NCBI GenBank assembly: GCA_030272155.1
Contig: CP126193.1
Coordinates: 372,001 to 436,000, forward strand
DNA from: Tetradesmus obliquus
Taxonomy: Eukaryota; Chlorophyta; Chlorophyceae; Sphaeropleales; Scenedesmaceae
Direction: 5' to 3'
DNA: 64,000 bases
Under the pieces are notes generated by a model that was given only the letters and a program-made list of their open reading frames with translations, was not told where the DNA came from and did no database searches. Within the stretch, counting starts at the first letter, position 1; the number at the start of each line of letters is the position of its first letter. The translations under genes and the position numbers were made by a program. This document shows, in pieces, positions 47,104-64,000 of this stretch.

Positions 47104-49278
47104 GCAGTGACGAGATGTCAGACATAGGTGCGTACCTCTGTGCTGACTGTGCAGTTGCTTGGAGGGGGCGGGGGGGGGGGGGGGGGGGTGTACGGGCACC
47201 GCAAATCTGCCGCCTTATGGTGAAGTGCTAATGATGGCCAATATCGCCTCTGGCAGGGCAAGGCTTCGAGGCCTTGCTCCTGCCATGGAGCAGCTGAGCA
47301 TTGGCTAGTCTGCCGTTCGCTGGCAGCAGCCTTTGCCACCACTTGACCGTATGCTTGAGGGCTTGCAGACGGGTGCATCTGGTGGCAGCACCTGTTTGGG
47401 CTGCTGTGGGTGTCACCAGGTGTCACCAGGTGTCACCAGGTATCACCAGAAATGTGCACACAGCGCATCCTTCCAGCACCACGCGACATGTCCAACAGAG
47501 AAGAAAGAAGCTGCCAGCCATGGTGTTCGCGGTGCCTGCATACCCTCCGAACCTTGCACTCTCGCTCGTTTAGGCTCCATTTGTGTGTCTGCATGTCTGC
47601 TTGCAGTTGCAATTTGGCGTGGGGTAGCAGAGGACTTTGCGCCGTTTGATGTTGACATCACTACCATACCTCCAGCAGAAGATACCAAACAGGCATATAT
47701 CTCACATGTCTGCATTGGAGGCAATGGTGCCGGCACAGGCTATGAAGGAGGTGGGTGGCGTGAGTTCCAAACGCTTCCGATGCAGCAGCCGTTGACAAAG
47801 TTGTCGCTCGCACATCAACTTTTTTGGCTGCAAGTATCCACAGCAAGGAACACCCGGCATGTCACCATGTGAACCCACATGTGCTCTGCTACACCTGATA
47901 CTTCCAGAACGTGCACAATGTGAAGTTGTCAGTGCACGCTGATGAGGAGAGCACTCAGCCTGCTGGTAACTGTGCACTGGTTTGCAACACATGGCCAGCG
48001 CGCATTTGTCGGCACCCAGTAGCACCTGGGACACCTGGGACACCTGGTAACACCCGGTGACACCTGGGGACACCTGGTGACACCCGGGGACACCTGGTGA
48101 CACCCGGTGACACCCGGTGACACCTGGTGACACCTGGTGACAGCCACCAGCTGGTGGCTGAAAGGCAGATCTGGGCTGCATGGATCAGCAGCCAACCGCT
48201 GCTGTTCTGGTGTTGTGACTGCATAAGACACTTGCAATGTTGCTGCCTGCATGTTGTTGCTGCTGCGACTTAACACTGTGTGCTTGTAACATTGCTGTGA
48301 ACCTGATTCCAGCTAGTCTAGATGGCTAACAAAACCGAAGACTGCCTGCTGCTGAACATCGTCTGTGCCTGCACCTGCATTCGCAGCCGGTGGGGTGGGC
48401 TATATCAACACGCTGAGCAACCCGTACATGCAGCCGGCACTTGTCTTCCCAAAGGTACAGTGTGGTGTAGCTGGCAGTGTTGAGGCAGCCGCGGGGAACC
48501 AGTCAGCTGTGTCCCGGCTGAGTCATCTGAGGCTCACTCAGGTCGAGGCCCAGACTTGACATGCCGAATGCATTCATGGTGAACCTGTACTGCCTAGCAT
48601 CATGTTATGTGAAGTACAACCCTGGCTTGCTGGAGCCTGGCAGGCAGGACCAGCCAGATGGCGCTTGACGCTTAGCGCTTAGCGCCAGACGTGCACAGCA
48701 CTTAGCAGACTTGCACCGAGTCCTCATGTGCTGGTGCCCGGGTGATGGACCTGCTGCCTGACAGTACGATTCATAATCACAGCTGCATTGCACACAACAG
48801 CAGTAAAGAATCATAAACAACTCGTCACCGCTGACAGCTAGCTGCGTGCCATGTGGCGCTTGTCTGTATGCAGAACCTAGGCCCTGACATTCCCAAGTAT
48901 GTCTGGGAGGCAACATCACACGGTGAGAACTGCTGCACTGGCAGCGCAGCACATAGCGCATACACACAACATGGCATTTCTGTTCATCAGGTCGCTGCTG
49001 TGATTATTGCTATTATGATGATGATTATTATTATTATCATTATCATTATTATTATTATTAGTATTATCGTGATTAGTATTATCGTGTTATTATAACTATC
49101 TATTTATTGATTTATTTATTCAAAGTATGTGTACACATGTGTCGCATGCCATGTCCTAGTCATCTATGCTACAGTGGTGAGACTGCACACAGCAACCGTG
49201 CAGCATGACGGGGTGCCACCCAAAGCGCTGCACCTGGAGCTGCCTACTGAGCACCCAGTGATGCCACAAGCCCATCTA

Positions 49279-49354
<76 letters not shown>

Positions 49355-52300
49355 GGCAGAGATTGGCCACAACCTGGGCCTGAGCCATGACGGCACAACA
49401 GGGGCAGCAGCTGTGGAGTACTACGACGGGCAGGGCGACTGGGCCCCAGTGAGTTACCGCTTCAGCAGGTGGCGCTACCCATTATGACAGAACAGTTGAA
49501 AACACTACCCAGCGCCAGCACATAGCTTCATAGTTGCTGGTTTCTCCATCGCATTGCGTCGCACTGCTCTGTGTTCGTGATGCGCACCAGTTGCTGATGC
49601 AAGGTGAGGAAACAGAACATGCAACCGCATCATTGGTTCGTCATAAAGTACTCCTTCCTGGTTTTGAAACACCCGTTGAGCAGGCCATTGCACCGTCAGA
49701 GATGGTGCTAGGAGCTGCAACTCCCTGCCGTCTCACAGCCGTTGGCTAGTGCGCATGCTCAGGAGTTGAGTTGCGTTGCTGTGCAGTCAGAATGCGCCAG
49801 CTTGCTTGGCCACCTTGCTTGCTTGCTTGTCTGTCGTCCTGCGCTCTCTTGAACAGCAAGACGGATGTATGCATACACTGCAATGAAGCTACTGCAGGCC
49901 CCCAAGAGCTGCATCACACCCTGCGCTGTTGAGGTTTGCAGACGGCTTTCAAAGATGACAGATTTATAATAAAAAACTGTTGATGAAACAGCATCTTCTT
50001 CAGCTGCTGCTCCTGCTGCTGCTTGCGCATCATTGCTTTTGCAGATCATGGGTGTTGGCTACTATAAGCCGCTGACACACTGGAGCAAGGGAGAGTACGC
50101 TGCAGCTAATAACGTGCGTGCAACGTTCATGTCATTGCTTCTAAAAGCAGCCTGGTTGCTTGAATGTTTTCACGCTGTTGCAGCTGCGTTTCCCAGCTCA
50201 CTTTTGCCTACGGTTTGATGCACTGTACAACTCACATCTTTGGTGTCGAGCCTGATAACCAGCCGTGGCGTACTGCATAGGCTATGTGTTGAATACACTG
50301 GTTCATAGGTCATAGCAATTCCATGTGTTATCATGCCGGCATGTTGAAGAGCTGGCATGCAGCCTCCTGCTGAGCGTGCTGAGCCGTGCTGAGCCGTGCT
50401 GAGCCGTGCTGAGCCGTGCTGAGCCGTGCTGACCGTGCGTGGCTGAAGACTGCGTGTGCCCTACAACAGCTGTAAGCGTGTCAATGAACTTTTGCATTGT
50501 CTCATACCGCACTAACTCTGTTTACCATGGTTGTTCCTCCACTCCCATTTCATGGGCCCGTTCATTAACTTTCCGTTTCACGCACGCACGCACTCATGCA
50601 CGCATGCACCCAAACACTGACCCACCCGTCTTGCCTCTTCCACCTAACATGCTGCTGAATGTGCCACAACAACGCAACAGAAAGAAGACGACTTGGCTAT
50701 CATAGCCTCACAGGTTGGGCGGGCGCCATCCCTCGCTGGCAACAGCTTGGCGGCAGCAACAGCCCTCCGGTTTGTTACATCCACTGACGGCAGAACTGCC
50801 ACAGCCACTGCAAACAGCATTGTCACGCAGCCTGGCGTCAGCGACTTCTTCAAGTTCTATGCGTTGAAAGGCACAGCCACCATCGCAGGGCAGGTGACCG
50901 CCCGGCTCATCAGCAAATAGAAGCTGCGATCATAGCCGTTGCCCCACCGAATCAGTGATCAGCTCTTTTCAGGTATCAGTTGTTTATAAACATGGCTGAC
51001 ATTACAGGGAGTGAACATAACATACATGTATGATTGCTCAGTCAATGTGCCAATGACGCTGCTCTAGCTGGACGTTCTTCTGCACTGCAGAGGCCACTTG
51101 AATGCAGGCTTTGCTGCTGCTCTGGACTGTGATTGATTGTCCTGGTGCATGTGTTGGTAGAGTGCTGCAACGACACTGTGGGGCGTGCGTCGTGTGCATG
51201 CCTGATTCTGCGGTGATGCTGTTGACAGATACACAATCAACAGTTGCATGCAAGCAGCCTAGTGGTGTGTACACCCAGACATATGAGCATCCGCATTCCC
51301 AGCAAGGGATATTCCGCTCAACCAATGCAATGCCATGCTTGCTGCTGCCAGGTGCTGCTCGACTGGGCTAACCCGCAGGGGTACTTCCTGTTCCCTCAGC
51401 GAAGCAATCTGGACATGCTCATTACAGTTTGGAATTCCAAAGGCCGGGCGATCTCACAAATAAACCCCAAAGCCAGCATAGTATCTGGAGGAGGGTCGGC
51501 AATCAACGGCCTAGGAGTACCTGCCGCCACTGTCTCCTTGAATGGAGCAGGGTGGTACCACGTGTCTCCTTGAATGGAGCAGGGTGGTACCACGTGTCTC
51601 CTTGAATGGAGCAGGGTGGTACTACGTGTCTCCTTGAATGGAGCAGGGTGGTACCACGTGTCTCCTTGAATGGAGCAGGGTGGCACTACGTGTCTCCTTG
51701 AATGGAGCAGGGTGGTACTACGTGTCTCCTTGAATGGAGCAGGGTGGTACCACGTGTCTCCTTGAATGGAGCAGGGTGGTACTACGTGTCTCCTTGAATG
51801 GAGCAGGGTGGTACCACGTGTCTCCTTGAATGGAGCAGGGTGGCACTACGTGTCTCCTTGAATGGAGCAGGGTGGTACTACGTGTCTCCTTGAATGGAGC
51901 AGGGTGGCACTACGTGTCTCCTTGAATGGAGCAGGGTGGTACTACGTGTCTGTCACTGGCGCTGGCTTGGGCAAAGCATCGACAACAGGTTACTCAAACT
52001 ACGCCTCAGTTGGTCAGTACGGTCTCAGGGTTGCTCTGAGTCCTCCACCTGTCCCAGGCACTCCTGCTGCATCATCATTGTCACCGTCACCGTGGCAGTC
52101 ACCCTCACCATCACCGTCACTGGCAGCGTCACTGCCAGCCTCAAAGTCACCGTCACCGTCACCGTCACCGTCACCGTCACTGGCAGCGTCACCGTCACCG
52201 TCACCGTCACCGTCACTGGCAGCGTCACCGTCACCGTCACCATCACCCTCACCGTCATCGTCATCATCATTGTCATCGTCACTGTCATCGTCACCGTCAC

Positions 52301-53391
52301 CGTCACCAATGCCGTCACCATCCTCGCCGCCAGAGCAATCGCTGTCGCCAGCGCTGTCACCGCCAACGTCGTCGCCACCACAACCATCACCATCACCGGA
52401 ATGTGCACCATCACCACCGCCAGAAGTAGTCCCATCACCAGAACAATACCCCCCATCACCACCGTCATCGCCACCGTCACCAGAACAGTCACCATTGCCG
52501 CCATCATCACCATCCCCAGAACAATCATCTTCGCTGTCACCGTCACCAGAACAATCACCAACACCATCACCAGTACCAGCACCGTCACCAGAACAATCAC
52601 CATCGCCGCCACCATCACCATCCCCAGAACAAGAACCACCACCGTCACCGTCACCGTCACCTTCCACAAGGTGCGCTTGCTCACTTACCTCTGCATGTAA
52701 AAAAGCCGGTCTTCAGCCCAAGGCTGACTCGCTTGCAGCACTCCTTGTGTCAGTACAGTGCATGCACAGTGTTGAGCAACAACCTGTTGCTGCCAGGCTG
52801 GCAGCAGCTGGCGGCTGGTTGCTGCAGATTCTGTCAACTTGTGCGGTGGCCAGGTGTCACCGGCCCGTGTTCCAGCGCAGCCAGCAACATGTAAGTTCTA
52901 AATGCAGGGCAGCGTAGTTGTCACGCAAGTTGTGTGTGGCGGCGTTATGCTTCGGCAGGCAGGCAGGCTGTGCAGGCTCAAGCATGCCCTGCTGCTTCTG
53001 TCCAAGCACTGACTGCACGCAACACAGTAAGTGGCAGTGAAAGCTGGGTTTTATGCCTTGCTGCCTGCACACCTGCTGCTTGCATTGCAGCCCCTCCGCA
53101 CTGGAAGTTGCGCCAGCCTCCAGCACGCAGCTGGTCCCTAACAAACATGGCAATGGCTTCAAGTGCACCGCAACAGTCACTGTGGCAGACGCTGGCACAG
53201 GCAGAGCTGTCATTGGGGCCACAGTGTCATTAACATGGACGCTGGGCACAGCAGCAACAACCCAGCTCGCAAGTGCCGCAAATTCAAGCTATGGAGACGC
53301 GACATCAACCTCCAGCAAGTTCAGCGATGGCGGCTGTAGCTTCATTGTCACTAGTGTGAGTGCTGCTGGGTATCCTGCGTGCACCAACTGA
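44527..53391 (+). CDS. Secreted reprolysin-like zinc metalloprotease, copy 1 (coding frame interrupted by a VNTR)
   Basis: Exons: 44527-44835, 45082-45293, 45699-45780, 46520-46554 (or -46556), about 46643-46715, 47108-47127, 47607-47750, 48387-48454, 48874-48922, 49360-49448, 50045-50113, 50681-50893, 51352-52670, 53091-53391. It has a signal peptide (MRLQPVLICAIISLTC), a basic propeptide, and IWRGVAEDFAPFDVDITT. The split zinc site HEIGHNLGLSHD (metzincin HExxHxxxxxH) is followed by WAPIMGVGYY (Met-turn). C-terminal parts are a beta-rich PPC-like region (SNLDMLITVWN), a long Ser-Pro-rich stalk, and an Ig-like end. By family it is an extracellular protease, perhaps acting on cell walls. A 13-copy 32-bp array in exon 13 brings an in-frame TGA at 51571, so the stalk is lost unless the array is spliced out. 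The junction from exon 4 to 5 also needs a donor shift of two bases. TGTAA lies at 53532-53536. Confidence 0.8.
45642..45690 (+). repeat. CTG microsatellite before protease exon 3
   Basis: About 16 CTG units end eight bases before the exon 3 acceptor. The paralogue has CTG at the same place (58582-58609). Confidence 0.95.
45790..46175 (+). repeat. 12/24-bp minisatellite in protease copy 1 intron 3
   Basis: About 390 bp built from alternating 12-bp halves (gtggccacagca, tgacaacagc-type). It begins within about 20 bp of the exon 3 donor. The paralogue intron lacks it, so it arose or expanded after the gene duplication. Confidence 0.92.
47040..47102 (+). repeat. CTG microsatellite before the 20-nt microexon
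   Basis: About 21 CTG units lead into ctctgcag, the acceptor of the 20-nt exon 47108-47127. The same arrangement stands at 59396-59494 in the paralogue. Confidence 0.95.
47163..47188 (+). repeat. Poly-G run
   Basis: Almost pure G over about 25 bases inside an intron of protease copy 1. Its exact length is unlikely to be reliable in an assembly. Confidence 0.85.
48010..48145 (+). repeat. 10-11-bp minisatellite in protease copy 1 intron 7
   Basis: About twelve copies of a ggtgacacctg-like unit. Related caggtgtcac units occur on the opposite sense at 47409-47450, and two or three degenerate ones (ggtgacagct) at 60295-60335 in the paralogue's matching intron. Confidence 0.88.
49008..49095 (+). 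repeat. ATT/ATC microsatellite
   Basis: About 85 bp of att, atc and atg triplets in the intron before the HExxH exon. It is an AT-rich island in an otherwise GC-rich gene. Confidence 0.9.
49281..49349 (+). repeat. CTG microsatellite before the zinc-site exon
   Basis: About 23 CTG units, ending ten bases before the acceptor that completes HEIGH. The paralogue keeps a shorter tract at 61470-61498. Confidence 0.95.
50370..50433 (+). repeat. 10-bp minisatellite
   Basis: About six copies of gccgtgctga in an intron of protease copy 1. Confidence 0.9.
51543..51958 (+). repeat. 32-bp VNTR, 13 copies, inside protease coding exon
   Basis: Copies start every 32 bp from 51543 to 51927. The ancestral single copy encodes LNGAGWYYVSV; the paralogue at about 63735-63770 has just one. 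Twelve extra units add 384 bp (a multiple of three), but the first unit ends in an in-frame TGA at 51571. Each unit contains both an AG (gagcag) and GT dinucleotides (gtggta). Confidence 0.96.
52080..52670 (+). repeat. Ser-Pro codon repeat tract
   Basis: Repeated ccgtcaccgtca triplet pairs encode the SPSPSP stalk of protease copy 1. A matching tract begins at about 63880 in copy 2 and runs off the window. Such stalks are typical of volvocine and other chlorophycean wall proteins, where they are hydroxylated and glycosylated. Confidence 0.9.
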
Positions 53392-53531
53392 TTCACAGGT
53401 TGAGCTGTCACCTGACAGCAGACACTGCACGCTACGCTGTGGCACAGCAGCAACCATGCACGGTTGCAAATGAAGACGGCTGGCGTTAAACAAAAGCTGA
53501 AATAGGGGGGAGAAGAAACAGGCTGGTATGA

Positions 53532-53536
53532 TGTAA
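53532..53536 (+). terminator. Candidate TGTAA poly(A) signal of protease copy 1
   Basis: TGTAA 141 nt after the stop codon of the last exon. Confidence 0.5.
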
Positions 53537-53749
53537 GGCGGAGTGCAATGTGTTCACTCTGTGGACAGCACAGTATGCAGCCGGCTATCAATGCATGTGA
53601 GCGGTTACTGTTCTGCAGCCATGCAGGTTTGGGGCGGGCTCAGGTTAGGGTAGGTGGCTTCATCTTGTATATTCTGGACATGTCCAATGATTCCAAAGGC
53701 GCAGCATGTGTGTATTGTGCAGCGGCGTAAGATGCAACGGGGCGTTGAT

Positions 53750-53842
53750 GCATCAAAGCTGTTCAACTGCATGCTGTTTTGATTGTCAAAGCTGTTTAAC
53801 TGCATGTTGTTTTTGCGTCAAAGCTGTCCAACTGCATGTGTT
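53750..53842 (+). repeat. Three copies of a 35-40-bp unit
   Basis: Three head-to-tail copies of gtcaaagctgttcaactgca-type units. The intervening bases differ slightly. Confidence 0.85.
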
Positions 53843-55016
53843 TTGCTAGTCAGGTACGTGCTGTTCACAGCAGGCCAGCAGGGCAAGCAGAAACCGCATG
53901 TGTGTACAGCACCATGGATGCCTTGCAAGCCTGAAAGCCTTGCAGGATATGTTGATCATAACAGACAGAGGTGGCTGCATGTGTGCATGCCCTGCGTGGC
54001 ATGCTGGATTCAGGACTTGCCGATCAAAACGCATGCTCAATACGTCATACAATACGCCTTATGTCTTGGGATTATGGCCAAGCTGTACCATGTGGGTGCT
54101 GCAAGATGCAAGGGAGGAGCCTGTGTATCATGCTGCACCACTGGCAATGTGCACATTCCACGTGGCTCACTGAGCCACTGGCAGCGCACTGGCAGTGCAC
54201 CTTGGCCAGCTTATGTGCTTAATTTGATGGCACTTGGCCAACCTAGTTTGGCTGTATTGTCTTGAGTAGGCTAGCATAGCCTTGCTGCTTTGATTCGCTT
54301 TTGGGGACCGCAGGTCACGCGTATCATGGTGATTCTGCATCTTGGATTTGTTTTTTTGGGAGTGGGGGGCATGATAAGTCAGCATCACAACAGAGGGCCT
54401 GCCAGCATTGCATGTTGCTCGTGCTGCCAATGCTACGTATTTGTTTTGATGATGCAGTTCAAGATGTGGTTGCAATGATGCAATGTTGTATGGTGCTTTG
54501 CTTTTGCGTTGCATGTACCCTGCAGGCTCTGCAAGTGTCCTGAGGACACCAGGCTGTTGCTGTGCTAAATCGCTGTACTGCCAGCATTCAAACCTTTGTT
54601 ATTTTTGTCACTTTTAAATGAGCTCGTTGTGGGCTAGTTCAGGCCACTGTATTGACGTCTCCCAGGAAGTGCACGGCAGCAGCATCAAAGCTCTTCACTG
54701 TGCTACCCTTGCCTGACGATGGCGACAGGGCCTTGTGGGGTGGTTTGCGCACTGGGAAATGGCGGGGTGGCATTGGATGCGGCTGCTGCTGGCTGAATAA
54801 CATTTGAGTTTAATATCCACCAACGCGCTATTTAGCTCTCCATAGCTTGGCAAATTGCACTCAGACCAGTTCCAACGCCGAGCCAACGTTGCAGCGGCAG
54901 GTACAAGGTAGGATGCGACGAGCGGTGAAGCGTTACGGCGCGAACGGTTGACACACGCACAGCAGACATCTTCGCCTTGTTAAGATCATTTCGGTATCCT
55001 GAGCGTACAGGAAGTG
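53843..55016. other. Intergenic stretch between the protease copies, left part
   Basis: About 1.2 kb with short ORFs only, and no recognisable product on either strand. Confidence 0.4.
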
Positions 55017-55304
55017 CTATGCGGTTGGCGGTGCATATACCTCGAGATAGCAGTTTGTTCTGCATCCAGGTACCTGACACTGAGGTGAGCTGGTGACAAC
55101 TGCTATACAACTGCAGATGTTGCGAGCACTGCTGGAGTCAGTTTGTGCAAGCATATAAAGCAGAGGAAAGATAGCTGCTGAGTGCAACCCATGCCAGTGA
55201 ATCCCAGCGCACTCACAGTCAGCCTGTGCCGCACACATGGCACTTGGCAAGTGTGCAGCAAAGACAGCAAGGACAACAGCTAGGGCACGGGTCTCACAGC
55301 ACAC
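55017..55304 (-). CDS. Possible small secreted cysteine-containing protein (weak)
   Basis: A minus-strand ORF of 95 aa starts with a plausible signal peptide (RALAVVLAVFAAHLPSAMCA) followed by seven or more cysteines. A GTGAGT donor lies just after the signal-peptide cleavage region, so the true gene may instead be a first exon ending near 55217. No family is recognised. It is kept at low confidence because hydrophobic starts arise by chance in this composition. Confidence 0.22.
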   Translation of the reverse strand: MCCETRALAVVLAVFAAHLPSAMCAAQADCECAGIHWHGLHSAAIFPLLYMLAQTDSSSARNICSCIAVVTSSPQCQVPGCRTNCYLEVYAPPTA

Positions 55305-55446
55305 ATAAAGCTGTCAGTCTGACGTACGCTGCCCATTGCTGCTGCTGTGTGTAGGCTGAGATGGAGCTGGAACAGCGCTGCACACAGCAACAGAGCAGCA
55401 CAGCAGTCAGTTGTGGAGCTATATAGCTATATAGTGATATATCACA

Positions 55447-55848
55447 GGCGGGCTTGTTGGCGGATGCACTGGCCGTCTGACTGGCCGCTTGGTGGCAGGT
55501 GCCTGCGCGGACGCCATCGGCTGGTGCTTCGGCATGCCCCCTGGTACCTTCAAAGCAGCTGCCCAGACCTGTGGAACATTGCTGGGTGGCTTGATTGGCT
55601 ACGAGCAGGGCAGCGACTGGGGTGCCACAGTTTGAGCAGGGGCCTCCGAGAGCTTTGAGGGTGTGGCTGCTAGCATTGCAGGTGCTGTTGGTGGTGTGCT
55701 AGGTGGTGCCGCTGGTGGAGCATATGCCGGTGCAGTGGCAGGTCCTGTTGGTGTGGTGGCAGCTGTAGGTGGCCAGTTGCTAGGCACTCATGCAGCCCCA
55801 GCTGCCGTTGGTGCAGGCTACAGCTGGGTCTCGAGTGTGCCTTTGTAG
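55447..55848 (+). pseudogene. Glycine-zipper protein ORF with internal TGA
   Basis: One reading frame spans 134 codons with a single TGA at 55633-55635. Before it: GGLVGGCTGRLTGRLVAG and TCGTLLGGLIGYEQGSDWG. After it: SIAGAVGGVLGGAAGGAYAG and VGVVAAVGGQLLG, ending in TAG. The repeated small-residue zippers suggest membrane-inserting helices. No start codon is in frame; a cacag acceptor sits just upstream (55443-55447), so this may be the last exon of a spliced gene. The TGA could mark a pseudogene, an unrecognised short intron, readthrough, or selenocysteine (green algae do encode selenoproteins). I favour pseudogene. It lies between the two protease copies. Confidence 0.45.
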
Positions 55849-57259
55849 ATGCATGGTGCACATACGGTCTTGAGCACCACAACAGCAGCAGCACACAAGG
55901 CCCTCATTGCCAAGCTACTGTACTGCCAACCAGCCATGGCTTCTGCTTGCATGGCGGCCCAGCGTGGCATTGCTGCAATGCGCATGCGCGGCCGAGGTGG
56001 CAGCAGCGTTTAGTTGGATTGACAGCCAGCACTGTGCACCTGCCAGGTGCCGGCATGATGCCGGCAGCCATGCAAAGTTGTGCCTTGTCTTGAGTGTGGC
56101 CTCGCAGCTTGGCAAGGAGGTTACAAACTCCTGTGGTTGTTGGGCCAACATACTGTGATGGAAGAAGGTGGTGTACTGTGGCTGAGGCTGCAAGTTGGAT
56201 CTTTACGCCATGAGTGGCGCTGTACAAAACAGCAATACATTCTGTAGTGTTTTTGCATTCCACTTTGTGCATGGAGGCCATGCACCTTATCGCCTGGTTC
56301 GGCTGTAGGCACACTGTACGTCAGGCATTTGCAGCAGTTTTGTTTGCTCTTGACGGTCACCAGGGGACGGCATCCAATTGGCTTTCTTAGAATTGCCAAA
56401 AATGTATACCAGGCAGTTGCAGCTTGTGTAGGTTCTATTCACTGGCTATTAAGCCACTTGCTGTTGTATGTCAGGCGGCCTTGCTTGTCAAGCAGAACTC
56501 AATGAGTTCTGATGAACTCCAGCCCCCGCTGCGGGGGTGTAAGGCTTACATTACCAAAGGCAGCCGCTGCAGGGCCTGCTGGCCCGTTGAAGGGAGTTGT
56601 AAAGAGTTTACAGCATTTATGCAGGCAAACATCACAAGCACAATGCAGCAGTTGTGGAGTGTGCGCATCCTGCAACAGCTTGAACATACCGTATGTTAAA
56701 ACATGCATGGTATAACTTTCAGCTGCTGCCCACCATCTTTGTACCCGTGTACTGCTGTGTACACCCCCGCCCCACAATCATCATGCCATATGCATGTAAC
56801 GTGCCCTATGCATGCACACAGATGACGTAAAAAGCAATCTTATGCTTACACCGTTATATCCCAGCGTTCCTGCAACGCAGCTGACAGCAGCACCACGACC
56901 TAACCTGCACCTTTACAAGGGTGTGATTACACCCTGCAGGGCTGCACAGCCGCAACATTGTTGCATTTAGCGTGCTGCCATTGTTGAACACCCCAAACTC
57001 CTGCATAGATGCGAAACGAACTTTCGGGGGTGCGAGCACGGCGAGCCATGCTTGTTTCTTACTATGGGTTCTTTCAGGTTCTGTGACGCTCTGTTGTGCA
57101 ATTGGTATGCTGCTTGGGCGCATCCCCGCCACGATCTATGTGATACAAATGAAATCTTCGAATGTTTTAAGAGATGGATCGAATTCAAGCAGCTTCGCCC
57201 TGCCAGGTCCCCTGATCGTATCGTAGCACTGGTGCGACCGCATCCTGTGCATCGGCCAG
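55849..57259. other. Intergenic stretch upstream of protease copy 2
   Basis: About 1.4 kb with no supported gene. The 40 bases before the ATG at 57260 resemble those before 44527 (gccagATGCGGCT), so the duplication that made the protease pair reaches into the 5' flank. Confidence 0.4.

Positions 57260-64000
<6,741 letters not shown>

Noticed and set aside
47409-48145. Regularly spaced short repeats resembling a CRISPR array
   Set aside because: Units are contiguous minisatellites of 10-11 bp with no spacers, inside eukaryotic introns.
52014-52684. Minus-strand Gly/Asp- and Thr/Val-rich ORFs of over 200 aa
   Set aside because: They are antisense shadows of the Ser-Pro codon repeat in the protease stalk.

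Overview
This window is nuclear DNA of a green alga, most likely a chlorophycean (volvocine or Scenedesmus-like). The evidence is intron-dense genes with GT-AG junctions, TGTAA motifs 100-480 nt downstream of most stop codons (the green-algal poly(A) signal), many CAG/CTG microsatellites, serine-proline-rich extracellular domains, and plant-type families (paladin, PRA1-H, a plastid-targeted small protein). I assembled gene models by hand from splice sites, reading-phase agreement and family motifs. Where the exon sum is a multiple of three with no internal stop, I treat the model as well supported.

Layout. A small plastid membrane protein is on the minus strand (407-1356). Divergent from it is a 23-exon paladin-type phosphatase-like gene (2575-15181, +). 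A gene-poor stretch with minisatellites follows (15.3-18.0 kb). Next are two minus-strand paralogues of an unrecognised secreted-protein family (18088-19983 and 21362-23252) and a PRA1-H-like membrane-trafficking gene (24503-26475, -). That gene is divergent from a gamma-glutamyltransferase-like gene (26974-34183, +), which is followed by a mitochondrial 3-hydroxyisobutyrate dehydrogenase-like gene (34671-39349, +). A polyQ/polyA low-complexity ORF (40200-41513, +) and a featureless stretch (41.9-44.5 kb) come next. The right end holds a tandem pair of HExxH metalloprotease genes (44527-53391, and 57260 running off the right edge). Between the pair lies a broken glycine-zipper ORF.

The most striking feature is not a gene. 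Intron after intron contains extra, degenerating copies of the neighbouring exon edge together with its splice site, on both strands and in most multi-exon genes. Examples are five copies of exon 8's start in the dehydrogenase gene, three exact decoy acceptors plus 48 nt of exon 9 in the transferase gene (each ending in an in-frame TAG), and repeated donors in paladin. The 3' end of the polyQ ORF, stop codon included, is likewise repeated about six times. One protease gene has a 13-copy, 32-bp array inside a coding exon; it creates a stop unless it is spliced as a new intron. CTG repeats lie in sense orientation just upstream of many acceptors, and at equivalent positions in the two protease paralogues. 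Together these suggest ongoing tandem duplication at exon-intron borders, possibly a source of new introns and alternative splice sites.
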